From: Pseudofabraea citricarpa
Taxonomy: Eukaryota; Ascomycota; Leotiomycetes; Helotiales; Dermateaceae
Direction of reading: 5' to 3'
Assembly: GCA_029641185.1 (NCBI GenBank)
Contig: JAPWGK010000026.1
Span: forward strand, 1-64,000
DNA length: 64,000 bases
Shown here: in pieces, positions 44,080 through 56,722 of the stretch
Layout of the letters: the number at the start of each line of letters is the position of its first letter
Position numbering within the stretch: the first letter of the stretch is position 1
The notes under the pieces: model-generated
What the model saw: only the letters and a program-made list of their open reading frames with translations
Database searches by the model: none
Told to the model about the DNA's origin: nothing
Translations under genes and position numbers: made by a program

Positions 44080-45828
44080 TTAAGTCACAGTTTTCCATAT
44101 TGCGTTTGTGTCCACTCTGTTCCTCATCCGATACCCCTTTTCATTTATCCTTGCCTGGACAGTCCAATGCATATTCGGCTCAATCTCACGAATGGCTCGA
44201 AACCTACCCATATTCAATCGTACTACCTTCTCCCACTGTGATGTATTTTTCTTCTGCACGCGTACTTTGACCGGCCAGAATTCGAGAATCCACCACCCTT
44301 TGGCCTGCTCAAGTTGGTCGTTGATAGGTGAAATTGCATCAAAGTGGTCTTCGACCTGTTCAGGCAATAATTCAGCCTCTAGTCGACGCTTCTCTGCTTC
44401 ATTAAAAATATCGCCATTGAGTGTTTCCACCAGAGTCCCTGCCTCACTCTTTCTTCTCTTGATCGGGTCCACTCCAAGAGCCGTCGATCTTCGACAGAGT
44501 GGAGGTAACGCCCCGTTTTCATATTGTTCGACCGTGTCAGGCGAGGGACCTACCACGGGCCTTTTTGGTTTCTGATAAACGGGCCATACGGTAGGGACGT
44601 CAATACCCGCTTCTGCTAATGCAGCTGTCCCAAAGAGGATGCCTGTATTACATTCAAAGCACTGTCGGATCATCCATCGAAGCGGGATGCGTGAAAGCAT
44701 GTGACGCTCATGGTTGGCAACAGCTCCGCCACCCACATCAGCATGAGCTCCCGTAAACCAAACCTCCAAAACATCAGTGTTGACATGATCATGCATTGAT
44801 TGATCCTCCTTTTCGAATTGTGATTCCAATTTGTTTTGATCTATCGTTGTGGTATCTTTCTCTTGAGGCGTGTCAGAACCAGTCGACTGGCCATTTTCGG
44901 TATTTTCGCTATCTGACTTTGGTTTGAAGCATGAGCCAAATGTTCGCCGAATTCGACTAATTTGTGCATTTTTCTCCGCCTTTATTCTCGCATTGGGTGT
45001 CTTATCGATCGTGTTATTTGATGGGGCTGAAGGATCTTGGTGTTGCCATTGGCATATCTTGAATTTTGATCTATGCTCGTCCAAAGCCATAGCATGCCTG
45101 AAGTAATGAAGACTGCTTGTTGGCGACTTGCTGAATGGCAGTTTCCTCGGAATAAACCCAACACTGGCCACGCAGTCCCAAACACCAACAAAATACACCT
45201 GAACATTGGTACAAAAAGTCTTCTTGAACTCGGCGCTCATCTTCCACCCCTCGGGAGTGTCATCTTTGTAAAAGCTATACGCGAAGGAGACTTGTGCTCG
45301 ATTGTGTGCTGGCAGAAGACCGACCTTGTGAAGCATACCAGCAAGGCAACGCACAGTGTATGATCCCCGAGAAAAACCCAACAAGCAGATCTTATCACCT
45401 TCTCGATAGTTTTGCATCAGAAATCGATATGCATCTTTCACATGAATGCCAAGACCACTTCCCACTGCCATATCGATTGCGGCTGAGAAGCCATTTTTGA
45501 GACCATGCCCATCGTAGGTACCAATGCCAGACTGGTAGTACGTAACCTGGGATGGATCGTCCTTTTTCAAACAGGCCACAAAGTTGACTACGTTACTGTT
45601 GTCGTTATCAAATTTGTCGCCAGTGCCATCTAGACATATGATGAGAGTGCGGCCGCCGGGATAAGAAGAGCGAGAATCTTGGACAGCTCGGATTGTTGTT
45701 GGGAGCTGTGGTCGCTGTTCTTCTACTCCTGGTGTTGATGTCCAGTCGTCATAGGAGGCCTGCTCTGTGCACGATTGAGCTGGGTATGACTTTCGCTTCC
45801 ACGGATCTTGCGATACTCGGGCGTCCAT
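44080..45828 (-). CDS. DUF2235 alpha/beta hydrolase-like protein
   Basis: One frame of 582 residues. The DUF2235 pattern is clear: LIICLDGTGDKFDNDNSNVV at 62-81, the nucleophile elbow GFSRGSYTVR at 151-160, VYFVGVWDCVASVGF near 211-225, and FTGAHADVGGG at 358-368, where Asp and His complete the triad. This family is related to bacterial Tle1-type phospholipases; fungal copies are many and uncharacterised. A low-complexity acidic linker (about 300-350) splits the domain between the elbow and the ADVGGG block, as often seen in fungi. No signal peptide or membrane helix is seen. Confidence 0.88.
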   Translation of the reverse strand: MDARVSQDPWKRKSYPAQSCTEQASYDDWTSTPGVEEQRPQLPTTIRAVQDSRSSYPGGRTLIICLDGTGDKFDNDNSNVVNFVACLKKDDPSQVTYYQSGIGTYDGHGLKNGFSAAIDMAVGSGLGIHVKDAYRFLMQNYREGDKICLLGFSRGSYTVRCLAGMLHKVGLLPAHNRAQVSFAYSFYKDDTPEGWKMSAEFKKTFCTNVQVYFVGVWDCVASVGFIPRKLPFSKSPTSSLHYFRHAMALDEHRSKFKICQWQHQDPSAPSNNTIDKTPNARIKAEKNAQISRIRRTFGSCFKPKSDSENTENGQSTGSDTPQEKDTTTIDQNKLESQFEKEDQSMHDHVNTDVLEVWFTGAHADVGGGAVANHERHMLSRIPLRWMIRQCFECNTGILFGTAALAEAGIDVPTVWPVYQKPKRPVVGPSPDTVEQYENGALPPLCRRSTALGVDPIKRRKSEAGTLVETLNGDIFNEAEKRRLEAELLPEQVEDHFDAISPINDQLEQAKGWWILEFWPVKVRVQKKNTSQWEKVVRLNMGRFRAIREIEPNMHWTVQARINEKGYRMRNRVDTNAIWKTVT

Positions 45829-47082
45829 TTTGGAAGAAGAATAGTGTAGTGTAATTGGATAATTATAATATCGAACTCAACCTTTGAGTCAAAGCGAAGA
45901 ATGGAAGTCGTAGACAAAGAAGTTTTGAAACTAAAACGGATAAACAATGCTTGATTGTCTGGTTGAATGCTCAATCAATGTGATAAAAAAGAACCAAGGT
46001 AAACTTGTTAATTGCTGGACCTGGCGTGCATGATATGGCGTGAGGTGGGAGATTGGATTTTAGCACCCAGTGCAATGTTGAAGGCTCTATGAGCACCGGC
46101 TCGTGAAAATCAACCCAACGATGCGACCCGCTCACTACGATCCGACCGCCCAGAAACACGAAAGGATCATAGCTTCACATCAGCTGTAACAAGGCTGTGT
46201 GGCTGTTGGAACACTAAGTGATAGGTCACTGGTAAAGCCGCGAGATTGCATGCGAAGACAATCATTGCTGAAATGTGTAACAAGTTATGTCATGGCGCAT
46301 TTTGTGTACTTTCAGCAAACCAGTAGAACATAAGCAATCGAGATACTGAAGTTTATTCAGTCTTTTAGTTCGTCTGTCGTACTGAGCTTGAACTTTCCCT
46401 CTACCGGTGGTCTCGGAAGTGGCCTCTGGTGGAGCATGCAGTAGCGCCAGTTCCACTCATCATCTACAATATTGTTACTAGTTCCGGAACTTTGCATCTT
46501 GCTGAACTAACATTTAAAGTTATGATCCGCAGCGAGGAGCGCCAACACCCGAGACCCGCATGTACGGTAGTACTGCAGACTACGGGATATCACACATGCT
46601 TGAGATGCTCAACGCAGCTAGGGCAGAAACAGCATCAACAGGGTTTGATTGTGATATATCAGATCAGTTTTAACCTCTCGGTTCAAACTCTGCTTGCACT
46701 ACGCCAGCCACTTCTCTTATGTCTAGAACGCAATGAGTTAAGCGAAAGCCATTAGACGATCGGGTCAATCATTCACGCAGATCGTAGCCCGCCTCACTCT
46801 TTGCTTCGGAATGCCAGACTAATGCAGTGGTAAGTAACGAGCACCTTTATCAATATTCCTCTGGTCCAATTAAACGTCAATTGAATGTGATCAAACGAAA
46901 TTCCTGTGCAGACATATGTTCCACCAAGCCGAGCAGCTTATGTGACCTCATCCCTCCCTCTGAGCATCTGTTTTCTCCCTTCCCATCACCCTCCCTATTC
47001 ACTCTAATTCAAGTGACTCACGATACCCTCCTGTTTTATTCTCTTTTGCATTTGGTCCCGAGGCACAGAAAGCAACGTCACA
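45829..47082. other. Divergent intergenic region, DUF2235 to Ppo-type oxygenase
   Basis: About 1.25 kb that should carry both promoters. A pyrimidine-rich tract at about 46950-47010 precedes the oxygenase start. Frames of up to 108 codons are present without motifs. Confidence 0.4.
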
Positions 47083-50000
47083 ATGGCACCTAGTCAATTG
47101 AAAACATTGTTGGGTACGATTAGGCGGAAGCCTGCCCGTGCACCCGATGGCAAGAGAGACGAAGAAGCAGCAGCAATCCAGATTAACGAAAAGACCTCAA
47201 TTGGCCATGACATTACTCATATGGGAGTGAAGAATGCTAAGACCGTCGCTGGAGCAATCACGACTCTTGCTTCGGGCGAACCTTTGAATGACAAAGAGCT
47301 TTTGCTCGAAAATGGAGTTTCCATGCTTCAGTCCCTTCCAGCTAACTCCGGCCTAAGCGAGACGATTTCGAATAACTTCATTGGCATGCTCTGGCACGAT
47401 CTTCCTCATCCACCACCTACTACAGCAGGCCCGACAGCCAGATACAGGCAGCATGATGGCAGCGGAAACAACCCTTGGATTCCTGAAATGGGCAAAGCTG
47501 GATCTCCATATTCACGCAGCGTTCCACCTACGAAACCCAAAGGTCCGAATCTCCCAGACCCAGAACTTGTATACGATCAACTTTTGAAACGTAACGGTCC
47601 CTTCCGCCCGCATCCTTCCGGATTGAATCGACTGTTTTTTTCTTTTGCCACAGTCGTAATTCACGAATGCTTTCAGACCTCGCGAACTGACCCATGGATT
47701 AATGAAACCTCAAGCTACGTGGATCTCAGTACTCTTTACGGCAACACGGAGAAGGATCAGAAACGGGTCAGGACTTACGAAGATGGACGAATTTATCCAG
47801 ACTCGGTCGCCTCTGACAGAATCATGATGATGCCGCCCGGTGTTGTGGCAGTTGTTCTCATGTTTTCCAGAAACCACAATCATATTGCAGAAAATTTGCT
47901 CTCTGTAAATGAGCATGGAAAGTACAAACCTTGGAAGAGCCTAAGCGACGAGCAGAAAAAATGGTAACAGACCCAATTAGTTATTTTCGCAAGAATGGAA
48001 TTGACTGACATTGATCTGTATTGCAGGCAAGACGAAGACATTTTCCAAATCACACGAAATATTAATGTGGGGTTCTTTGCTTCCGTAGTGTTGAAGGATT
48101 ATGTTGCTGCCATTCTGAACACTCCACGGGCTGATTCTACCTGGTCGCTTGATCTCGGAGCAGAGATAAAGCAATCTGGCAAACGAATTGAAAGAGGAAC
48201 TGGGAACCTTGTCTCCGTTGAGTTTGCTGTCTTGTATCATTGGCATGCAGCTCTTAGTGCCGCCGACGACAAGTGGATGGAAGACTTGTTAAGGGGGACC
48301 CTACCTGAGCTTGAGTCAGTAGATGATATGACGGTTGACATGTTCAAGAAGGTCATGATGGTTCATGGACACAAACTCATGGCTACAAAACCCAGAGAAT
48401 GGACTTTTGGAGGTCTTCAAAGAGGACCAGACGGCAAATTTAGCGACGTTGATCTTGCGGAAATTATCAAAGATTGTATCGAAGAGCCAGCACATGCATT
48501 CGGCGCCCACGGCACTCCAGCTAGTCTCAAGGTCGTTGATATCATGGGGCAGTTGCAAGCCAGAGATCTTTTCAACGTCTGCACAATGAATGAGTGAGTA
48601 ATATTTCCTTGATTTTATGATTCGGCAAACGAGCAGCTAATCTTTATTGTTTTCTGCGATAGATTTCGCCGATATCTCAATCTACAGCCGTACAAGGATT
48701 TCGAAGATTGGAACCCAGACAAAGAGACTGCTCGAGCAGCGGAACTTCTATATGGTCACATCGAAAATCTTGAATTATATCCTGGTCTCATGGCTGAAGT
48801 TACCAAGCCAGCTATGCCTGGCAGTGGTGTCTGTCCAGGTCAAACAACAGGTAGAGGTATTCTTGATGATGCAGTCGCTCTTGTGCGTGGCGATCGTTTC
48901 CTCAGCTACGACTTCAACAGTACTACATTGACGAACTGGGGATTTGCCAAGCTCAACTCACCTCCAGCGGGTGCCTATGGAGGTGTATTTCCTCATCTTC
49001 TGTTCAATGGTCTCCCAGGTGCATGGACAGGAACTTCCAGTTATGCGTTGCTTCCTTTCTATACCCCTACAGCAGCGACGGGCATCTTGAAGCAGAATAA
49101 GGCCGTGCAAAACTACGACCTGGAGCGGCCAGCGAGTAACATGGAAGTCGTTGGAATCTTCACACACCAAGGTTGTAAGAAGATTTTCGAGGATCGGGAA
49201 AACTTCCGTGTCATGTACCAAAAGGCCATTCGAAATTGCACAGACGGTCATGATTTTATGATTGGATGGGATGATGCTAAGCGACACGATGATCGCTCTA
49301 GCATTCTTCACAAAGTCTTCTTCGAGGAGGGATTTGAATCCAATGTGACCCAGTTCTTCCAAAAGAATGTCGCCAAGCTCATCAAAGAACATTCTCTCAA
49401 ATACTCGAATAAGAGAAGATCAATTGATATTGTACGGGATGTGACAAATGTCACACCAATTCTCTGGCTGGCCGAGAGATTTGCTATCCCTCTCAAGACC
49501 AAAGAACATCCCCGTGGCTTGGTGTCAATTCCAGAGGCATTTGGTATTTACCTGGTTCTTTTCATGTACCAAAGCTTTAACATCATCCCTGCGAATGAAT
49601 GGAAATTGAGAGAGGGAGCAAGCAAGACTGCTCCTGTCCTACGAAAGATTTTCGAAGCTCATCTCAAGACCCAGCAAGGCATCAAGGAAAACGTCGTTGA
49701 CTGGCTTGCAAAAGGAAGTGCTTTCGAAGTTAAGCCCGAAGCAGATAGGCTTTATCATGCTCTCAACAACTCGAAACTACCGATTGGTGATCTAGTTGGT
49801 GATTGCATTGGCATGGGAGCCCCAGTGGCAGGTAATTTAACCCAGCAAGCTTCGTTGCTCATTGATCTCTATTTAAGCGAAGGATATGAAGAGTACAAAG
49901 CGCGCATCGTCGAGCTTGCTCACAAAGAAGATCCAGCTTCAGAAAGAGAACTGCAAGGATTTGTCTACGAAGGTATGAGACATGCTGGGGTTGTTCCTGG

Positions 50001-50406
50001 TTTGCCTCGTGTTGCATCAAAAGATGTTACCGTCATGGATGGGGCACGTGGACCTGTTAATATCAAAGCTGGACATACAGTTCTCATCGCAACTTCAAAG
50101 GCTGCAATGGATCCTGTAGCATTCCCAAATCCAGAGAAGCTTGATCCCCATCGTCCTTTCTCCGACTATATTCTCCTTGGTTGCGGATTGCACTTCTGCT
50201 TTGGTGCTAGGTTGGTTGGTTGTTCCCTTGCTGCTACTCTGAGGGAAGTTTTCAAGCTCAAGAATATCAGAAGAGCACCTGGACGTCAGGGACACTTCAG
50301 TATTGTTGAACATGAGTTTGCGGGTGTGAAAATGAGACAGTATTTGGATGGAAATGCAAAGGAATCACCGATTCCAACGACTCTAACACTTGAATATGAC
50401 GAATAG
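47083..50406 (+). CDS. Psi-producing oxygenase: fatty-acid dioxygenase fused to P450
   Basis: Three exons, 47083-47963, 48027-48593 and 48663-50406, keep frame and give 1063 residues, close to PpoA (about 1080). The N-terminal half is a heme peroxidase/cyclooxygenase-like domain: FATVVIHECFQTSR followed by YVDLSTLYG, then RNHNHIAENLL, and the tyrosyl/proximal-His motif near 364-367, here Y-H-W-H in place of the common Y-R-W-H. The C-terminal half is P450-like: EGMR (an E-x-x-R) near 918, and GCGLHFCFG around Cys994, so the heme thiolate is present and the P450 should be active. It makes dihydroxy or rearranged oxylipins from linoleic or oleic acid, which control sporulation in Aspergillus. 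The exact diol or hydroperoxide made cannot be told. Confidence 0.9.
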
Positions 50407-50768
50407 GTAGTTTGATGAGATAGTTTGACGTAACGGCCGTTAATATAATTATTGTTCCAAACATTTGTGGCAGATTCTATTGAATGACACAGAATTCTCC
50501 CTTCTGTCATGGATAAGCCATCCGCCCCAATATCATGAATACACAACAAATTCATTTTATAGGTTGTAGCTTTCAATTATCAAGCGGCTTGTGTAAATGG
50601 GTTTTATGAAACAAGTCACTGGTAGGGAAAGAAATCTAATGGAACCGATGAAATCTGCCCTTCAACTTATATCCAAACGAATCGTCACACATGAAGGATA
50701 AATGATATGAATCACTATAGCATCTGGAAATGGAGAAAGCGGAATTCGAAGACCAATAACACGAAAAA
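50407..50768. other. Convergent gap, Ppo to chitin synthase
   Basis: About 360 bp between convergent gene ends. No gene is supported. Confidence 0.4.
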
Positions 50769-53715
50769 CTAACTCCGAAACTACACAACAGTCAGGAAAG
50801 TATACAGGGGGTTTCCGGTACGAATTACTTACGATTCTCCCAATCAAATACCATGAGGCGCCAGCAAATTTGAAAGCTGAAAGGAAGGCAACACTCCAGA
50901 GGATAGTCTTAAGGTAAGTCTTCACAATATAACTCTGCTTATCGTTAGTATATATACTTGTATAATCCATGTGTGAAAACTTGCCTGTCCAACTTCCTCA
51001 TCGGTTGCAACTTTTGTGGAAAGTCGGCTTAATCCGCCGCTGTTCAAAATAATGGCTACGAGAGCAGCGTTGCAAAACATCCACGTGAGCACAACAGTAC
51101 TTCGGAATCCTTTGTAATAATCTTCTTGGACATCGGAAGCATTCGCTTCTTTCTTCTCTTCCGGGGCATGAGCAGCAAACTTTTGCAGTTCTGAGGTATA
51201 CATAGCGTTGAGGTCTCCATCATCAAATGACATGTCAACGTTAACGCTTCCGTCGCTTTTTACTGCAGCCGCAGGAAGCTTCTCAGCCTTATCATCTCCT
51301 TTAGTGCCCCATGTGATATCGTGGGTGTTGCAGAATGCGTAGACGTTGATGACGTTGATATATGTCGGCGACAAAAGGATATACTGAGCTGTCTGAAGAA
51401 AATATTAATGTATAATACTAAAATGTCGGAACGAAGAATGTGTACTTACAGAAGTAAAAATATGCCATGGATCACGAAAAAGTAAAGACGCAAATATCCA
51501 TAGAACGTATGTAGACAGAAGAGATACAATGAGGGTGAAGAATAGATCGTTCGTGAGTAATTTCGAAAGGGTAAAAACTCCATCTTCCAGTTCGTTTTTA
51601 ACTGCCTCATAGGTAATATATATGGCAGCTGCCGTAAGATAACTGCGATAGTCAGCATTGGTGTAACGATACTGTCTGGATACTTACACCATAATCACTG
51701 CCCAAGTGATAACCATGGCCATGTAGAATTTGTTTGAGCCCTGAGGCCTGTTTCCAAGCGATAGAACAAAACAAGTTACCAAGGACGCAAGGTATATCCA
51801 CTGTACAACAACACTTGAAATACGACCGAACGTGTCGAGAAGCTCTTTTGCTCCAAGTGATGATGTCAATATCTGAAATACTAGAAAGAAATTCCCAACT
51901 GCAAACCAAGCAAAAACCATACTAATAAGCTGGTATAAAAATTCAATCAGAAAAAATATCTTGCGAACCATAGTATGTGAGCTGCGAAATATCTGAAACG
52001 AGTGTGCTAGAGCATAAACAGCTGCAAAGAAAGAGCCATTGAGCCATCTTCTTCTCTGGAGAATGAGTTCAGTCATCGTATCAGGTACGTCAGTTTCCCC
52101 TGTTGCAGTGCAAACGTATGTCAATACCCAGTGAGCTTTACGTTTGGAAACGAGCTCAAAGCAAAGAATACGATCTTCCGCCAAGTACATGTTCGCAGTA
52201 AATATTCCTGCAAAATAGTTAGTGATCCACCAGCCAAACTGTTTACTATCCAATCATACCAGCATTTGAATGCATTTTCTCCCCCAGGAAATATTTCTCC
52301 AAAGGTCCCTCTCCTTTTGCATTATTGCTCAAAGCCACGAAGCGATATGCCGAGAAAGCTCCAGGAAGAACTGAAATAAACCCAAAAGCAGACTCCATTG
52401 GCTTGTCAAGGATATTTGACATTTTGTACTCAAAGTTTTGTGTTGCGACCAGAGGATTCAAGAGATTTTTACCGCTTTTCCCTAGCATAGCTTTGATCTC
52501 ACCACATGCACCACCGCACATTGGATCGAGGTCAAACGCACGCCAAAGCTGGTAGATTGAAGATTTGCCAGGTCTTGTTCCGGCGTCAAGTAATACCACG
52601 ACATTAGGTTGGAGAACTTGTCCGAAGGCCTGTAGTGCCCAGCGATGACTGTTGATTTTCTTCTGGTTTTTTTCCTTCAGGCAGAACAAGAGTTGTACAG
52701 GGCAACTGGTACCAGGTCTAGTCTCCACGACATCGTCTTTGACTGCTATACCACAGCGAGTAGTATACTCGTATATGTGGGCTGTGACATCTTTTTCGTT
52801 CACAGTTTGCTTCGCTACTCCGTTTTGGTATGCTCCAAGACCCGTGAGGACCGCTTTCGTTCGTGGGTTGATCTTAGCGCGACCATCACTAACAATGCAA
52901 ACTACAATCTTCTTCCACCCCTCTTTTCCCCAGGAACCACTGCTCTTTCCTTTGCCTGAACACATGTACTCGATGTTCTGAAATACCCCAGTCATGGTTC
53001 TTGCGAAAAGAACATCATCTTCATTGTACATGGTCACCACAATTAGTAGCTCTGTATGCCTTGGCTGTGCAAATAATTGCTGACGAAGAGTGAAGCGATC
53101 AATAGTAAAATCAGCAGGGTCACATGTAGCTGCCGTGTATCTCATATGCGTGAATTCGTCATGTCCTGATGCTGTGTTTGAGGAGGCACCGAGTAGTTTG
53201 GGTGGTACCGGGCAGTCCAGGACAAGGTTTCCATGAAATAGCTGCACTGGTTTGGTCGATTTCGAGCGTTTGAGTTCATGTGAAGTTCCAGGAAATGCTT
53301 CCACTGTTTCTGGATTTGAATGGTACGAATCACTTGCTCCATGAGACTGAAGGAATGGTGGTTGCTCATCGGTCGCAAACTGAGAATGTGAAGAATGCCT
53401 GGAAATCAATGGTAAATTCTGAAGCGATGGTTGATATGGATCACTGTAGTATGATCTTCTATGGGCTTCCGGGTCGAAAGAAATATCATGCTCTTCAAAT
53501 TCGTCATGGTTAGCTTCTGATAAATCCCCATAGTTGTAGTGCTCCTCCTCGTCTGTGCCGAAATATGATTGTCCAGGATTATTGCTCGGTATGTGTGGCA
53601 TCTGAAGTGTTAATCAAGTAAATCAGCATCAAAGTACGTTTGAACCTACAGGAATATTTTGCTGCGGTATAGTGCCAGCTGAATTGGAGCGGTTATGATC
53701 TATTCGGGAATACAT
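50769..53715 (-). CDS. chs3: Class III chitin synthase
   Basis: Seven exons, 53715-53650, 53601-52260, 52207-51688, 51642-51450, 51392-50985, 50937-50833 and 50780-50769, keep frame and give about 881 residues, normal for class III. The first exon (22 codons) and the last (12 nt) are short; the start could instead be 53601. The fifth intron appears to use a GC donor (GCAAGT). Seen motifs: [100 protein letters not shown], the catalytic EDR ([11 protein letters not shown]) and QRRRWLNGS. The last part has several membrane helices. It makes chitin from UDP-GlcNAc at the plasma membrane. Class III is found in filamentous fungi and matters for hyphal growth. The class follows from the CPVPPKLL and FTHMRY text. 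It is divergent from the Flc-type gene. Confidence 0.92.
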
Positions 53716-54610
53716 CTTTGATCAAAGGTCAAAGTTACGGTCTCAGGGTTCAGAAGATAAACACGAGAAGTTCACAAAAAAATGAATCGCAAGAGTAAGA
53801 AAGGGTCATTGAAGAGAAGAAAAATGTGGGCTGTCTTAGGTGAAGTATCATACGCATTTCTGAAAGGAGAACTTACATTCACGAAGCCGCCGGTGACGGC
53901 TGAACAAAATGATTGGGAAATACGCCTACTACGTTCTGATAGCTAGCTGGGCCACCACAAATCTCTCTTTGTGGCTTTTATATCGTGTCCAGAGGCTTCA
54001 ATGATTTCAAGTTGTGCTGAAGGTCATTCAGCTGAGGGTAGACTTAGGTGCAAAAGGTTTAGCTTGAAGTTACCTCCCCGCTTAATAAAAGTGAATTGTA
54101 CACCACTTCGTTGACCGTGCGAAACGAGGCGCATTCTAGACTTGGTTTCTACCTGTGTCACATGTGCGGTGCAACTGGAAACTGATATGTTTTCAATATC
54201 TGGAAAGGGGATTTTATACCTGCTACTCCGTGCGAGGAATTGTGCATTTAGTAAATCATTGGGATTTTAAAAATCATGCCGCCTCGTATTCAAAACGTGA
54301 AGCTGTGGGTAATCTGACAATGCTTACCTCCTCTGACATGATCCGCAGCGATTTGCCAAGCAAGCAGGCCAAGCCTTCCACCAATGCTAAATCTAGGACT
54401 AGGGTTCTTGTCAGAACGCCTCAAGCTTTCAGCCTTGACTGATGTATGGATTCGGAGTTGAAAAGTCTTGGATGTTATTGAAATGGCGGCTTCGCCCACC
54501 TTTCACTATTATTAGACTTTACAGGGCGAGAGGATATGAACATGCATTATCGCTTGCCTTTGGATTTTCCATGCCGTTGCCATCAAAAGATCGACATCTC
54601 GACATAACAT
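53716..54610. promoter_or_regulatory. Divergent region, chitin synthase to Flc-type gene
   Basis: About 900 bp between divergent genes. Frames here, up to 95 codons, have no motif. A TTTATATCG word near 53977 could be a TATA-like element for the chitin synthase direction. I see no clear shared site. Confidence 0.4.
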
Positions 54611-56722
54611 ATGATGCTTTCACCAAGATTGTTGCGATGCTTTGCATTTGCAGGCATACTCCAGTTTTTGGCCTTTCAAGTCCATTGCAAAGACATTCTC
54701 CAGCTCTCTAGCTTCTCGGGCTGTATCGACGAACCCGAAATCTTCATTGACCGAGTTGACATCCAGTACAACAAGAATACAAGAGCAATCGATTTCGACA
54801 TCGCTGGACGCAGTTTGAGATCGGAAAATGTCACTGCGACTTTACAAGTTGCTGCATATGGGAAAAATGTGTACACGAATCAATTTAATCCTTGCGACTC
54901 GGAGACTTACATTGCGCAACTCTGCCCTGGTACGTGGTACAAATACGATGATATTTTACACCCAAATACTAATTTTTGTTTACAGTGCCTGTCGGAAACT
55001 TCTCCGGTGCAAGCTCTCAAGTTATTCCAGACGAATTTGCAAGCAAGATTCCTTCGATAGCATTTCCAATACCAGATATTGCCCTTCAAGCGACAGTTCA
55101 GCTTAAAACACTAGATGGGGGCAGAGATGTTGGTTGTGTTGTTGCTGATCTCAGCAATGGAAAATCGGTTGATTCTCAAGCTGTCACTTATGTTGCAGTT
55201 GGAATCGCAGCAGCGACACTTGTTCTCACAGGGCTATCATCAATTTTGAGTGGTGCAGGTGGTGGAAATGAACCTGGAGCAAGAGCCGCACCCAGTCCCA
55301 GTCTTCCGCACATGATTTGGTGGTTCCAAAGTGTGGCAACCAGCGGAATGTTGAGCGTTAACTACCCAGCTCTTTATCGAAGATTCACAGAAAGATTTGC
55401 TTTCTCGACCGGGTTGATATCATGGACTACCATGCAATCATCGATTGATAGCTTTCGATCAAGAACTGGGGGAAACACAACGATCGATAACGTTGAAACT
55501 CTTCAGAATACTACACTGGTATTCGGGGATAGTGAGTCTTCGTCGTCCCTTCATGTTTCCAGATCAGTCGTTCGCGGATTAAAATTTGCTCGGCAATTTT
55601 CCTTCGTTGGAGATACTGCGGGCAACGGCACTGAGGGTAGTCAATCCGGCATCATGAAACGGGTTTCCGGTATCGAAGCATACGTGGAACAAACTGGGAT
55701 TGTTCAGAAAAACGCTTTTATGACTGTTTTTCTGATTGGATGTATTGTTTGCATGTCCATCGTTGTGGCTATCCTTCTGTTCAAAACAGTGCTTGAAATT
55801 TGGGCACTTTGTGGCAGGTTTCCAAAGGCACTGGTGGGATTCAGGAAGCACTATTGGGGAACAGCATTCCGAACGATCGTCCTCCTCATCTACATTTTCT
55901 TCGGGCAGTGGGTCATGTACTGTATTTTCCAATTCAAAACCGGGGATTCGTGGGCCGCCACTTTACTGGCTGGCTTAACCTTGGCTGTCTTTTCTGGGGT
56001 CCTTATCTTCTTCATCGTCCTGATTATTCGAGCCGCTCGAAAATATATCAAGACGTACGGAAACCCAGCACCCTTGTTTGAGGAAAAGGAGACTTGGCTC
56101 AAGTACAGCTTATTTTACCACACGTATCGTCACAGCACCTGGTGGTTTTTTGTTACCATAATCGCTTACAACTTCGTCAAATACTTCCTTCTTGCTGCCT
56201 TAAATGGAGAAGGACTCGCTCAGACGATCTCAGTTCTTGCTGTGGAGTCAGCTCTGTTAGTTCTCTTTGTTTTTATTCGACCGTTTGAGCGAAAAACAGA
56301 CAATGTGGTCAATATCATGATCCAACTCGTCCAGACTCTACTAGTTGCCGGTACTTTAACTTTTGTACACGAGCTGAAGGTTGAAAGGTCCACACAAACT
56401 ATCATGGGGTTCGCCCTGATCATTCTTACATCAGTTTTAACTGGAATTTTGGTATTACTTATGATATACAATGCTGTTGCAAGCTGTTGCAAAGACAACC
56501 CACACCGGAAGAGGCGCAAGGAAGCTGGTATGTTTCGTTGTTCGCTACCTTATCTGAGATGCTAACTTCATTCTAGAAAAGCAAAAACGAGAGTCGGCCG
56601 CTTTGATGGCCCAACATCGTAATCATCATCCTTATGGCCCTTCTGATGGAATGGTATACACAAGACAATCTCGAGTGGTAGAACCAGCCAAGGTTCCCTT
56701 ATATACCAACCGAGAAGTATAG
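54611..56722 (+). CDS. TRP/Flc-type membrane protein (flavin carrier/Pkd2 family)
   Basis: Three exons, 54611-54929, 54986-56527 and 56577-56722, keep frame and give 668 residues. A signal peptide (LRCFAFAGILQFLAFQVHC) is followed by an ML-like, Cys-containing lumenal domain to about residue 165. The TRP-like domain then has VTYVAVGIAAATLVLTG, the family-typical HMIWWFQSVATSGMLSVNYP, and about eight more membrane segments to residue 615. The C-terminal tail is basic and Gln-rich and ends with TRQSRVVEPAKVPLYTN. Fungal relatives (Flc1-3 of yeast, Pkd2 of fission yeast) affect FAD import into the ER, calcium handling and cell wall integrity. Divergent pairing with a chitin synthase fits a wall-related role but does not prove it. 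Confidence 0.9.
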
